This document shows, piece after piece, positions 16,691 to 24,926 of a DNA stretch of 48,800 nucleotides. The stretch's first letter is position 1, and every line of letters starts with the position of its first letter. The stretch spans positions 1 through 48,800 of the forward strand of contig USJD01000005.1 of NCBI GenBank assembly GCA_900554835.1, in the 5' to 3' direction. A program made the position numbers and the translations under genes. The notes below the pieces were generated by a model. The model was not told the origin of the DNA. It was given only the letters and a program-made list of their open reading frames with translations, and did not search any database. This DNA is from an uncultured Prevotella sp. Its GTDB lineage: Bacteria; Bacteroidota; Bacteroidia; Bacteroidales; Bacteroidaceae.

Positions 16691-16761
16691 AATCCGTATC
16701 TTAAAATCACATTTTATGAGGGAACGCCCCACTTTAACTAAATTTAAAGTACATCTTACAA

Positions 16762-16877
16762 GGAGCTATCGCAATGCATCCTATCCCCTTACCCTGCATC
16801 ATAAGGACTGATTCATATTCTAAATAACGAAGATGAATCTGCGGAAAATCAAACTGTAATCGTAATCAGTAATCAAA
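16762..16877 (+). repeat. 116-bp direct repeat, left copy
   Basis: It matches 19081-19196 with roughly ten differences. It starts GGAGCTATCGCAATGCATC, contains CTAAATAACGAAGATGAA, and ends with the GCGGAAAATC...GTAATCAGTAATC motif. The two copies bracket the ATPase/RloB-like pair. Confidence 0.9.
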
Positions 16878-16973
16878 CTTTAAAAAACAGTCATTCAAGG
16901 AATGAATTAAGAGACTAAAACAAGTTTAATCTTAAATATCCGTAAAAAAATTACGGCATGTTGATTTTTTATA

Positions 16974-16981
16974 TATCTTTG
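16974..16981 (+). promoter_or_regulatory. -7 box TATCTTTG of the RloAB-like pair
   Basis: It is followed by CAAAAAA. A small hairpin CGTAA/TTACG sits at 16941-16955. The leader to the ATG at 17071 is about 85 nt. No other gene is seen in 16691-17070. Confidence 0.65.
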
Positions 16982-17070
16982 CAAAAAATAACTGCATACA
17001 GCAATCAGAAAGAACTTTTCATTTGCGCTCGTTTGCGGTAACATTTCGTTTATATTTTAACAAAGATATT

Positions 17071-18171
17071 ATGTTAGTAAAATTTGCCGTTACGAATTAT
17101 AGAGGATTCGCCAATCGCATAGAATGGGACTTGTCGGAACCAAGTAACTATTCGTTCAACACATTTGCCATAAAAGACGGAATCATCAAGAATGGCATCG
17201 TGTATGGACCTAATGGTTCTGGCAAGTCGAACTTTGCATTGGCTATCTTCGATATCACAAATCATCTTTCACAGAAGTGGAAAAGAGTGAACTATTATGA
17301 CAACTTCACTTATACAGGAAAGCTGAACTTCCCTGTAGATTTTGAGTACACCTTCAAGTTGGGAGATGATCTGTTGCAGTATTCTTACAGCAAATCACCA
17401 GATGGAAAATTAGAGGCAGAGAAACTTGTGGTGAACAATAAGCTGATATTCTGCAACAAGGATTCTATCCTGACATTGGATGAAGAAGAATTTCAGATGG
17501 AGGCAACCGTGAAAACCAACTTAGCCAACAATGCCAACAACGTATCCATCATCAATTTTCTTCTCACCTCCTACCCACTGACAAAAGAGCATTATCTCCT
17601 TAAACTACAGAAGTTTGTCAACTCCATGTTGTGGTTCCGAAGCGTGGAGAAGAATGAGTTCATGGGCTTAGCTACAGCTCCAGCAAACCTTGACGAATAT
17701 ATCATCAAGAATCATCTGACAGACGACTTTGAGGATTTCATCCATCGTGTGAGCGGACAGGACTTTGAGTTTCAGAAGCCGAATGATGACGACAAAGAAC
17801 TGTATTGCATATTCGGCTTAGGTCGCATTCCATTTGATAAGATTGCATCAACAGGCACCCACTCGCTGATGTTGCTCTACTATTGGCTCAAGCAGATGAA
17901 AGATGCATCATTCGTTTTTATTGATGAATTTGACGCTTTCTATCACTTCAAGCTTTCCTTCGAGGTTTGCAAGACACTCTTTTCCCTTCCATGCCAAGCT
18001 TTCACGTCATCCCACAACACTTACCTGATGACCAATGACTTACTGCGCCCTGACTGCAATTTCATCTTGCAAGACAACAAGATCAAGCCATTGAGCAGCT
18101 GCACCCAGAAGGAGCTGAGGTTCGGCCATAATATAGAAAAAATGTTTAGAGGTAACGCTTTTGAAGTATGA
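17071..18171 (+). CDS. AAA15-like ATPase of a two-gene defence pair
   Basis: The 366-residue protein has the ABC/SMC-like ATPase layout seen in abortive-infection partners. N-terminal FAVTNYRGFAN is followed by Walker A GPNGSGKS (46-53). A late Walker B, FVFIDEFDAFYH (about 285-296), and a switch histidine in TSSHNTYLM follow. The start MLVKF at 17071 is preferred because the N-terminal strand of the fold begins there; an in-frame start at 17023 would add 16 residues with no family match. Its stop overlaps the next gene's start (ATGA), so translation is coupled. Comparable pairs are RloA-RloB, AbiL and PARIS (AriA-AriB), which sense or answer phage infection. The defence role is an inference. 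Confidence 0.78.
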   Translation: MLVKFAVTNYRGFANRIEWDLSEPSNYSFNTFAIKDGIIKNGIVYGPNGSGKSNFALAIFDITNHLSQKWKRVNYYDNFTYTGKLNFPVDFEYTFKLGDDLLQYSYSKSPDGKLEAEKLVVNNKLIFCNKDSILTLDEEEFQMEATVKTNLANNANNVSIINFLLTSYPLTKEHYLLKLQKFVNSMLWFRSVEKNEFMGLATAPANLDEYIIKNHLTDDFEDFIHRVSGQDFEFQKPNDDDKELYCIFGLGRIPFDKIASTGTHSLMLLYYWLKQMKDASFVFIDEFDAFYHFKLSFEVCKTLFSLPCQAFTSSHNTYLMTNDLLRPDCNFILQDNKIKPLSSCTQKELRFGHNIEKMFRGNAFEV

Positions 18172-18935
18172 TATTATTTGTTTTTGAAGGAGTAAAACGT
18201 GAGCCGGATTTATTCCGCACCATCCAACGATTGTACTTTTCCAACCGGGAAGAGCAGATAGTTTGTTCCTACAACAATAACATCTATCAGCTTTACAAGG
18301 ATTTGCAAGAGTACGATGGAGATGGAGATATCGTGTCTTTACTGATGGAAAAGTTTGCCTCCCAAAAAGACAATCCTCTAAAAGACATAGATAAATCTGC
18401 CGACATTTCCGAAATCTATCTTTTCTTCGATTATGATTTCCATAACAGGAATTTATCACTCGAAGAAATCAACAGACAGGTAAAAGAGATGTTAGAAACT
18501 TTTAATAATGAAACTGAATACGGAAAGCTCTATATTGATTATCCGATGGTAGAATCTATCCGCTATACTAAGTTTCTGCCGGATGCAAACTATTGGACCT
18601 ATACGATATCCCGCACAGATTGCAGCAGATTTAAGGGATTATCAGCAGAATTCTCAGCCTATCAAAGTTTTGATTTTATCCTTCTGACAGAGAATCGAGA
18701 ACCTACAGAAGAGGAAATAGAGGAAGTCAAGCAGAACTGGGTATATTTGAAAGAACAGAACGTGAGCAAAGCAAACTATCTTTGCAATGGTGAGAACAGA
18801 ATACCAGGATCAAAGGACGACATTCTTCAGGACAAGATATTCGATTCACAAATAGAGAAATATGTAAATACCGAGGAATGCAAAGTGGCAGTACTCAATG
18901 CTTTCCCGATATTCATATATGATTACTTCAAATAG
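18168..18935 (+). CDS. RloB-like protein with TOPRIM-type motifs
   Basis: The 255-residue protein opens with ILFVFEGVKREPDLF, which matches the E-G-x-x-x-E start of RloB-like and TOPRIM nucleases (E7, G8, E12). YLFFDYDFHN supplies the D-x-D pair (D88, D90). These are the metal-binding residues of TOPRIM enzymes. The start overlaps the ATPase stop by four bases, which argues for a stoichiometric partner. In related pairs the ATPase holds or triggers the TOPRIM effector. The C-terminal third (RIPGSKDDILQD and onward) has no motif I know. The 384 bp after it contain only repeats and a promoter. Confidence 0.75.
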   Translation: MILFVFEGVKREPDLFRTIQRLYFSNREEQIVCSYNNNIYQLYKDLQEYDGDGDIVSLLMEKFASQKDNPLKDIDKSADISEIYLFFDYDFHNRNLSLEEINRQVKEMLETFNNETEYGKLYIDYPMVESIRYTKFLPDANYWTYTISRTDCSRFKGLSAEFSAYQSFDFILLTENREPTEEEIEEVKQNWVYLKEQNVSKANYLCNGENRIPGSKDDILQDKIFDSQIEKYVNTEECKVAVLNAFPIFIYDYFK

Positions 18936-19035
18936 AATTAGAACACAAATAAAACTAATTTTAGGCAGAAGATTAGCAAAAAAATAAAGAAGTTTGGAAT
19001 CTGATTTCAGAACCTTTAGCTACATTAAAAGACTG

Positions 19036-19091
19036 AAGCGATACCGCCGCCCTAACTATCTGTTTTTATATAGTTAAGGCGGAGCTATCGC
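19036..19091. repeat. Third copy of the GC-rich palindrome
   Basis: GCGATA, CCGCCCTAACTAT, TTTTTATATAGTTAAGGCGG and TATCGC follow the order of the palindrome at 13734-13786. It runs directly into the right 116-bp repeat. The left 116-bp copy at 16762 begins with only the last bases of this palindrome. Confidence 0.8.
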
Positions 19092-19196
19092 AATGCATCT
19101 ATCCCATTACCCCTGCATCATAGGGACTGATTCATGTTCTAAATAACGAAGATGAAGCAGCGGAAAATCAAACTGTAATCGTAATCAGTAATCAAA
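19081..19196 (+). repeat. 116-bp direct repeat, right copy
   Basis: This is the partner of 16762-16877 at an offset of 2319 bp. Together they flank the RloAB-like pair. Confidence 0.9.
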
Positions 19197-19277
19197 ATTC
19201 TTCAAATAAATCTGATGGAAAAAGTAACATCCGTGCTTAAAAATAAAATAATATTTGGTGATTTCACATAAAAACTA

Positions 19278-19285
19278 TAACTTTG
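19278..19285 (+). promoter_or_regulatory. -7 box TAACTTTG of the protease gene
   Basis: It is followed by CAATC and lies about 35 nt upstream of the ATG at 19320. Confidence 0.6.
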
Positions 19286-19319
19286 CAATCATAATTTATT
19301 TGAAAGTGACTTAGTGATA

Positions 19320-22300
19320 ATGAAAAAACTATTCCTTAGTGCTGCCCTTCTGGCGGCATCGCTCGCATCCCAGGCACAGCAAGCCCCATTGTGGATGCGC
19401 TACCCTGCCATCTCACCTGATGGCAAAACCATCGTTTTCTCCTACAAGGGAGATATCTACAGCGTTCCTGCCACGGGCGGAGAAGCCAGACAGCTCACCA
19501 CAAATGCTGCTCACGACTCCTACCCCATCTGGAGCCCTGACGGCAAAAAAATAGCCTTCGCTTCCAACCGCGAGGGAAGTTTTGACGTATATGTGATGCC
19601 TGCACACGGAGGCGCACCTACACGCATCACCACCAACAGTGAGCGCGAAATTCCTGTTGCCTTCAAAGACAACGACCACGTGCTCTTCTCTGCCAACATC
19701 ATGCCTACCGCTGAGAGCAACCTCTTTGCCAGCCGGGAATTCTCGCAGGTTTACGAGGTTAGCACACAGGGCGGAAGACCGAAACTCTATTCCGTCATCC
19801 CGATGGAAGACATCAGCATCAACGCCAAGGGACAGGTGCTCTACCACGACTCCAAGGGATATGAAGACCAGTGGCGCAAGCATCATACTTCACCTATCAC
19901 TCGCGATATCTGGATGCTCGACAACGGGAAATACCAGAAGATAACTGCCTTCAAGGGCGAAGACCGCACACCTGTATGGGCTGCCGACGGAGAGAGCTTC
20001 TACTACCTGAGCGAGCATGCGGGTTCCTTCAACATCTATCATCGCAACATCGCTACCGGCAAGGACGTTCAGCTCACCCATGAGAAGAAGAATCCTATCC
20101 GATTCCTCACCTCCTCTGCCGACGGTCTCCTCTGCTATGGCTACGATGGCGAAATCTATACCGTGAAGGAGGGAGCACAGCCACAGAAAGTGAACATCTC
20201 CATCACCGCCGACAATGATGAGCCAAGTCTTGTACGCCAGGTGCGCAGTTGGGGAGCCACAGAGATAGCCCTCTCGCCAGACGCCAAGGAAGTGGCTTTC
20301 GTGATGCACGGCGACGTATATGTGACATCCACCGAATACAAGACCACCAAGCGCATCACCGACACGCCGCAGCAGGAGCGCAACGTGAGTTTCTCGCCAG
20401 ACGGCAGAAGTCTCGTCTATGCCTCTGAGCGCAACGGCGTATGGCAGATATATCAGGCTAAGATCAAGAACGAAAAGGAGAAGAACTTCACCTACTGCAC
20501 GGGTGTGGAGGAGGAGCAGCTCACCAAGACCAATATGACCTCGCAATATCCTGCCTACAGTCCGGACGGCAAGGAAGTGGCTTTCTATGAAGACCGTGCC
20601 ACCCTGCGCATCATCAATCTGAAGACCAAGGATGTGCGCACCGTGCTCGACGGAAAGTACAACTACTCCTACTCCGATGGCGACATCTGGTTTGAGTGGA
20701 GTCCGGACAGCAAGTGGCTCCTCTGCAGCTACATAGGCAACGGCGGATGGAACAATACCGATATCGCACTGGTGAAGGCCGACGGCAAAGAGATGCACAA
20801 CCTGACCAATAGTGGATATAGCGACAGCAACGGCAAGTGGGTGCTCGGCGGAAAGGCGATGCTTTTCGAGAGCGACCGTGCCGGTTATCGCAGTCATGGT
20901 TCATGGGGTGCAGAAAGTGATTCTTATCTCATGTTCTTCGACCTCGATGCCTACGACCGCTTCCGCATGAGCAAGGAGGAACTCGAACTCGCCGAGGCCA
21001 ACAAGGACGAGAAGGAGAAGAAGGCCGACGAGAAGGAGGAGAAGAAGAAGGATGACAAGAAAAAGAAAGAGGAGAAGACCGGCAAGATAGAGGTGGACAA
21101 GGTGAAACCGCTCGAACTGGACATCGACAACTGCCGCGACCGCATCGTGCGACTCACCGTCAACTCATCCCACATGGGTGATGCCATCCTCGATACCAAG
21201 GGCGAGAAGATCTACTATCAGGCTTCTTTCGAAGGCGACTACGACCTGTGGTGCCACGACCTGAAGGAGAACAAGACCTCGCTGATGATGAAGGGCATCG
21301 GAAGTGGCGGATTCGTAGCCGACAAGGATGTGAAGAACCTCTATCTCTGCAACGGCAGCAATATCAAGAAGGTGGAACTGGGTTCGAGATCTACCAAGAA
21401 CATCGACTTCGAGGCTCCGTTCAACTACAAGCCTGCCGAGGAGCGTCAGTATCTCTTCGACCACGTATGGAGACAGGTGGCTGACAAGTTCTACGACCCA
21501 AAGATGCAGGGCGTGGACTGGGAGTACTATCGCAAGGTGTATGAGAAGTACTTACCTTATATTAATAACAACTTCGACTTCGCAGAGATGTTGAGCGAGA
21601 TGCTGGGCGAACTGAACGCATCGCATACCGGTTGCCGCTATTACGCTAACGGAGCCACCCTCTCTACCGCAGCATTAGGCGTATTCCTCGACCCATCCTA
21701 CGAGGGCGACGGACTGAAGATCAAGGAGATCATCAAGCGCGGTCCTTTTGCCGTGAAGAAGAACGAGGTGACTCCGGGCAGCATCATCGAGAAGATAGAC
21801 GGCACCGACATCAAGGCGGGCGAGGACTACAATGCGCTGCTCGACGGCAAGGCTGGCAAGAACATCCACCTCACCATCAAGAACGCCAAGGGCAAGCGTT
21901 TCGACCTCACCATCAAGGCCATCTCGCAGGGTGCCCAGCAGGAGCTGCTCTACAAGCGATGGGTGGATAGAAACCGTGCCATCGTGGACAGTGTTTCGCA
22001 CGGCAGAATAGCCTATGTGCATGTGAAGGCGATGAACAGTGAGAGTTTCCGCACCGTGTATAGTGAACTGTTGAGCGAGAAGAATCGCACCAAGGATGCC
22101 GTCATCGTGGATGAGCGTCACAATGGTGGCGGCTGGTTGCACGACGACCTCTGCACCCTGCTCAGCGGCAAGCAGTATCAGGAGTTTGTGCCTCATGGCA
22201 AGGTGGTGGGCAAGGATCCATTCAACAAGTGGACCAAGCCATCCTGCGTATTGATCTGCGAGGACGACTATAGCAACGGGCATGGTTTCCCATGGGTATA

Positions 22301-22553
22301 TAAGGAGCTGGGCATCGGCAAGCTGATTGGTGCGCCAGTGGCTGGTACGATGACTGCCGTATGGTGGGAGACCTTGATGGACCGCAGCCTGGTATTCGGT
22401 ATTCCTCAGGTAGGTTGCCGTGACATGCGTGGCACCTTCGGCGAGAACACCACTCTCCAGCCAGACATCGAGGTATATAATTCTCCAGAGGATTACATCA
22501 CCGGCCATGATACTCAGCTCATCAGAGCCGTAGAGGAAATGATGAAGAAGTAA
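19320..22553 (+). CDS. Tricorn-type S41 family protease, secreted
   Basis: The 1077-residue protein has a signal peptide (1-20, ending SQAQ), so it acts in the periplasm or outside. Residues about 25-530 hold WD40-like PD40 repeats (YPAISPDGKTIVF, YPIWSPDGKKIAF, VSFSPDGRSLVY). A Lys/Glu-rich linker lies near 555-590. A second propeller-like part, a tricorn core helical region (about 710-770, DHVWRQVADKFYDP), a PDZ domain (about 785-870) and the S41 protease domain follow. Tricorn homologues trim peptides. The protease core has the expected DERHNGGG segment and GTMTAVWWE near the active site, but the usual Ser nucleophile region reads DDYSNGHGFPW, so I cannot confirm the catalytic serine. The ATG at 19320 is preferred over a GTG two codons upstream. 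Confidence 0.88.
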   Translation: MKKLFLSAALLAASLASQAQQAPLWMRYPAISPDGKTIVFSYKGDIYSVPATGGEARQLTTNAAHDSYPIWSPDGKKIAFASNREGSFDVYVMPAHGGAPTRITTNSEREIPVAFKDNDHVLFSANIMPTAESNLFASREFSQVYEVSTQGGRPKLYSVIPMEDISINAKGQVLYHDSKGYEDQWRKHHTSPITRDIWMLDNGKYQKITAFKGEDRTPVWAADGESFYYLSEHAGSFNIYHRNIATGKDVQLTHEKKNPIRFLTSSADGLLCYGYDGEIYTVKEGAQPQKVNISITADNDEPSLVRQVRSWGATEIALSPDAKEVAFVMHGDVYVTSTEYKTTKRITDTPQQERNVSFSPDGRSLVYASERNGVWQIYQAKIKNEKEKNFTYCTGVEEEQLTKTNMTSQYPAYSPDGKEVAFYEDRATLRIINLKTKDVRTVLDGKYNYSYSDGDIWFEWSPDSKWLLCSYIGNGGWNNTDIALVKADGKEMHNLTNSGYSDSNGKWVLGGKAMLFESDRAGYRSHGSWGAESDSYLMFFDLDAYDRFRMSKEELELAEANKDEKEKKADEKEEKKKDDKKKKEEKTGKIEVDKVKPLELDIDNCRDRIVRLTVNSSHMGDAILDTKGEKIYYQASFEGDYDLWCHDLKENKTSLMMKGIGSGGFVADKDVKNLYLCNGSNIKKVELGSRSTKNIDFEAPFNYKPAEERQYLFDHVWRQVADKFYDPKMQGVDWEYYRKVYEKYLPYINNNFDFAEMLSEMLGELNASHTGCRYYANGATLSTAALGVFLDPSYEGDGLKIKEIIKRGPFAVKKNEVTPGSIIEKIDGTDIKAGEDYNALLDGKAGKNIHLTIKNAKGKRFDLTIKAISQGAQQELLYKRWVDRNRAIVDSVSHGRIAYVHVKAMNSESFRTVYSELLSEKNRTKDAVIVDERHNGGGWLHDDLCTLLSGKQYQEFVPHGKVVGKDPFNKWTKPSCVLICEDDYSNGHGFPWVYKELGIGKLIGAPVAGTMTAVWWETLMDRSLVFGIPQVGCRDMRGTFGENTTLQPDIEVYNSPEDYITGHDTQLIRAVEEMMKK

Positions 22554-22630
22554 GAAAGAGGAACTTCTTCAGATAGATAAAAACATCGGAAAATCAGCGG
22601 ATGAATCATCCTGCGGATAAATAAGAAACA

Positions 22631-22666
22631 ATCCCCCAGCCTGCCTTGAAAGCGGACTGGGGGATT
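22631..22666. terminator. Bidirectional terminator
   Basis: ATCCCCCAG pairs with CTGGGGGAT around CCTGCCTTGAAAGCGGA. It lies between the ends of the protease gene (+) and the ATPase gene (-). Confidence 0.75.
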
Positions 22667-22685
22667 ACAATATACCCTCATATTT

Positions 22686-24065
22686 TTAGAAACTTGGCAT
22701 CTGAATATCAGGAATCACCAGATCAGCCTCATCTTCTATCTTGTTACTAAAGAACATACAATAATAGATAGGCATATAAGTGATGCCATTTTCCGTATAA
22801 ACCTTCTGCTCATTGCTCAGCACCACAGCCTCATGAATATGATATTCCGGGGTATCCAGGAACTTATCAAGTGCACTATGCACCGTATAATCCTTACCCG
22901 ACTTGATTTCCACAGGCAAGACAGTCAGGTTTTTGTAATCATCTATCAGATAATCCACCTCACCTTTCTGCTTGTTATCATAATAATGAAGCACATAACC
23001 ATGGGCATGAAATTCCTGAGCTATGACCGACTCATATACAGCTCCTAAATTCACACTCCTCTCGTCCCTCAACACTGCATTGATATTCGTACCATAAAGT
23101 ATACTGGTCAATAACCCCACATCGTTCATATAGAGTTTCAGTAAATTCTTGCTCTCCGACTCAATCAGCGGAAAACTCGGATTGCTGATAGCCTGCACCG
23201 ACAAAGCAACTCCCGAATTCGTAAGATATTCAAATTCTTCTGCATAGTCGCTAAACTGCTTATGCGCCTTCAAGCCTTCGATATTCTTTACGATGATACG
23301 CTTTTTCTTATTTTCCATATTCGATGGAATCATATCATATATCTTTCTGATAACAAGCTTGCGCTCATCATCATACTGCGATGCATCTATCTTATAAAGC
23401 GCATGAATATCCCGCTGAATACTGCGCACTTGAGCCATATTTCTATTTTCAAGAAATTTATTGACGGCATCAGGCATTCCTCCCACGAGCAGATAAATTT
23501 TAAACTGCTGGAGCATATAGTTATGCATCGACTCATTCAAGGCTTTCTTATCCAGAAAACTCTGTCGCATGCTCTCTATAGCCTCCTTTCCACAACCCAT
23601 CGCCCACAAAAATTCCTCGAAATCAAGAGGATACATCTGTTGGATAGCGATACTACCGATAGGCACAGAAGGGGTTTGCGACAAGGCGACACCCAGCTGG
23701 GAACCACTTGCCACATATCTGTATTTACCATCCTCGTTGAGAAACTTAAGCATGGTCATCAAGTGAGGATAACTCTGTATTTCATCAAGAAACACCAGTG
23801 TATCATCCTTACTTCCGAGATTATTACCAGCCATAGCACCCAACTGCAAGTAAAAGTCTTCCTTGCTCCTTACCGTTTTAAAGATGCCATCCCCCTCTTG
23901 GTCTGCCTTGAGATTTATCTCAACAAAATGCTTGAAAAGTTTCTTTCCTACATATCTTATCAGATACGATTTTCCTATCTGCCTTGCACCATTGACAAGC
24001 AGAATTTTCCGAGGTTCATGAAGAAGAATTTTCTCCAGATTTTCAGTAAATTTACGTTCTAACAT
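22686..24065 (-). CDS. AAA ATPase with C-terminal DUF4143 domain
   Basis: The 459-residue protein has Walker A NGARQIGKS (25-33), Walker B LVFLDEIQSYPH (about 94-105), sensor ASGSQLG, GGMPDAV, and the nuclease-like C-terminus GEVDYLID then VLPVEIKSGK. Its closest relative in the window by eye is the 13787 gene. The start MLERK at 24065 is chosen because the promoter box TATATTTG is at 24088-24095, which excludes the in-frame codon at 24110. Five 33-bp-spaced repeats lie 60-220 bp upstream of the box. Its biological role is unknown. Confidence 0.87.
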   Translation of the reverse strand: MLERKFTENLEKILLHEPRKILLVNGARQIGKSYLIRYVGKKLFKHFVEINLKADQEGDGIFKTVRSKEDFYLQLGAMAGNNLGSKDDTLVFLDEIQSYPHLMTMLKFLNEDGKYRYVASGSQLGVALSQTPSVPIGSIAIQQMYPLDFEEFLWAMGCGKEAIESMRQSFLDKKALNESMHNYMLQQFKIYLLVGGMPDAVNKFLENRNMAQVRSIQRDIHALYKIDASQYDDERKLVIRKIYDMIPSNMENKKKRIIVKNIEGLKAHKQFSDYAEEFEYLTNSGVALSVQAISNPSFPLIESESKNLLKLYMNDVGLLTSILYGTNINAVLRDERSVNLGAVYESVIAQEFHAHGYVLHYYDNKQKGEVDYLIDDYKNLTVLPVEIKSGKDYTVHSALDKFLDTPEYHIHEAVVLSNEQKVYTENGITYMPIYYCMFFSNKIEDEADLVIPDIQMPSF

Positions 24066-24087
24066 AAGCCCTTCATTTTGACTGCTG

Positions 24088-24095
24088 CAAATATA
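24088..24095 (-). promoter_or_regulatory. -7 box TATATTTG
   Basis: The minus-strand box is followed by CAGCAG. It fixes the ATPase start at 24065 with a leader of about 18 nt. Confidence 0.7.
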
Positions 24096-24146
24096 CTCAT
24101 TTTCAACCAATTACGCAAGTATTCAGGATCTTTTCTTTCATTTCAA

Positions 24147-24302
24147 GCTCAAAAAAAGGAATTATTCCGTAGAAAGGGATACCAAAAACAGGAATTATTC
24201 TGTCGGAAAATATATCAAAAAGAGGAATTATTCCATCGGAAGATGTATCAAAAAGAGGAATTATTCCGTTAAAACAAGGGGTAAAAACAGGAATTATTCC
24301 GA
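24147..24302. repeat. Five-copy 33-bp-spaced array upstream of ATPase
   Basis: GGAATTATTC starts at 24158, 24191, 24224, 24257 and 24290, exactly 33 bp apart. The core GGAAT-T-ATTCC is palindromic and is preceded by AAAAA(G/C)A in most copies. All copies lie upstream of the -7 box, unlike the 15.1 kb array. Confidence 0.95.
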
Positions 24303-24314
24303 AGAATATAATTC

Positions 24315-24353
24315 AAAAGAGCGTGGTCGCCAATCGGGCAATCACGCTCTTTT
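24315..24353 (+). terminator. Orphan terminator hairpin
   Basis: AAAAGAGCGTG pairs with CACGCTCTTTT, followed by ATTTCATT. No plus-strand gene ends here, so it may end a small unannotated transcript or act for minus-strand read-through. Confidence 0.65.
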
Positions 24354-24448
24354 ATTTCATTATTAACATAAAACATTATAACATATAAAGACTCTCCCCT
24401 CAAAGAGGCTTTTCCTTAAAAATCAAGAGTAGAACATCTTCTTAATAA

Positions 24449-24540
24449 ATTAAGAAAGGAACATCCCATGAAATCAAGAGAAGGACATCCCATAAAATCA
24501 AGAGAAGGACATCCCATAAAATCAAGAGAGCGAGAAATCC
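24449..24540. repeat. 24-bp tandem repeats
   Basis: The unit AAATCAAGAGAAGGACATCCCAT recurs: ATCAAGAG at 24473, 24497 and 24521, and ACATCC at 24461, 24485 and 24509, all 24 bp apart. A diverged copy lies at 24420. The array shares the intergenic region of the 22686 ATPase and ends ten bases before the DUF2023 stop codon. Confidence 0.85.
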
Positions 24541-24549
24541 TTATTTAAT

Positions 24550-24903
24550 TTAGCAAACTTTCTTCTTCCGCTCGCAAAAGCGCTCGCACTGCGCACAGAT
24601 GTCATATCCCAACATCGCCCCAAGGATAAAATCCTCCTCAGGCGAAAGCTGGCACAATGGTTTGGTGACGATCATACGGATAGCATCCAGACATTCACGC
24701 TTGCCAAAGAAGAGATTCAATCGGTCGTTACCAACCGGCTGAATGATATAATCAATGTTCTGACGCTCTAATCTTGTTATGGCAAAAGACTCATACTTCT
24801 TGTTGAAGGTGTAGAGCACCAGGCGGCGCACGCCCTTCTTATATTCATATATATGATTCATCAGAACCTTCAAATCTACTGGTGTTGCGATTTCCTGCTG
24901 CAT
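24550..24903 (-). CDS. DUF2023 family protein
   Basis: The 117-residue cytoplasmic protein matches the DUF2023 family from memory: an N-terminal VDLKVLMNHIYEYKKGVRRL segment, a central IDYIIQPVGNDRLNLFFGK, and a Cys-rich end (CAQCERFCERKKKVC). The C-terminal cysteines might bind metal (inference). It is 23 bp downstream of the flavodoxin gene on the same strand, and DUF2023 genes are usually found next to a flavodoxin, so it may serve flavodoxin-dependent electron transfer. Its function is not known. Confidence 0.82.
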   Translation of the reverse strand: MQQEIATPVDLKVLMNHIYEYKKGVRRLVLYTFNKKYESFAITRLERQNIDYIIQPVGNDRLNLFFGKRECLDAIRMIVTKPLCQLSPEEDFILGAMLGYDICAQCERFCERKKKVC

Positions 24904-24926
24904 ACTATCCGATTTTATATGATTAA

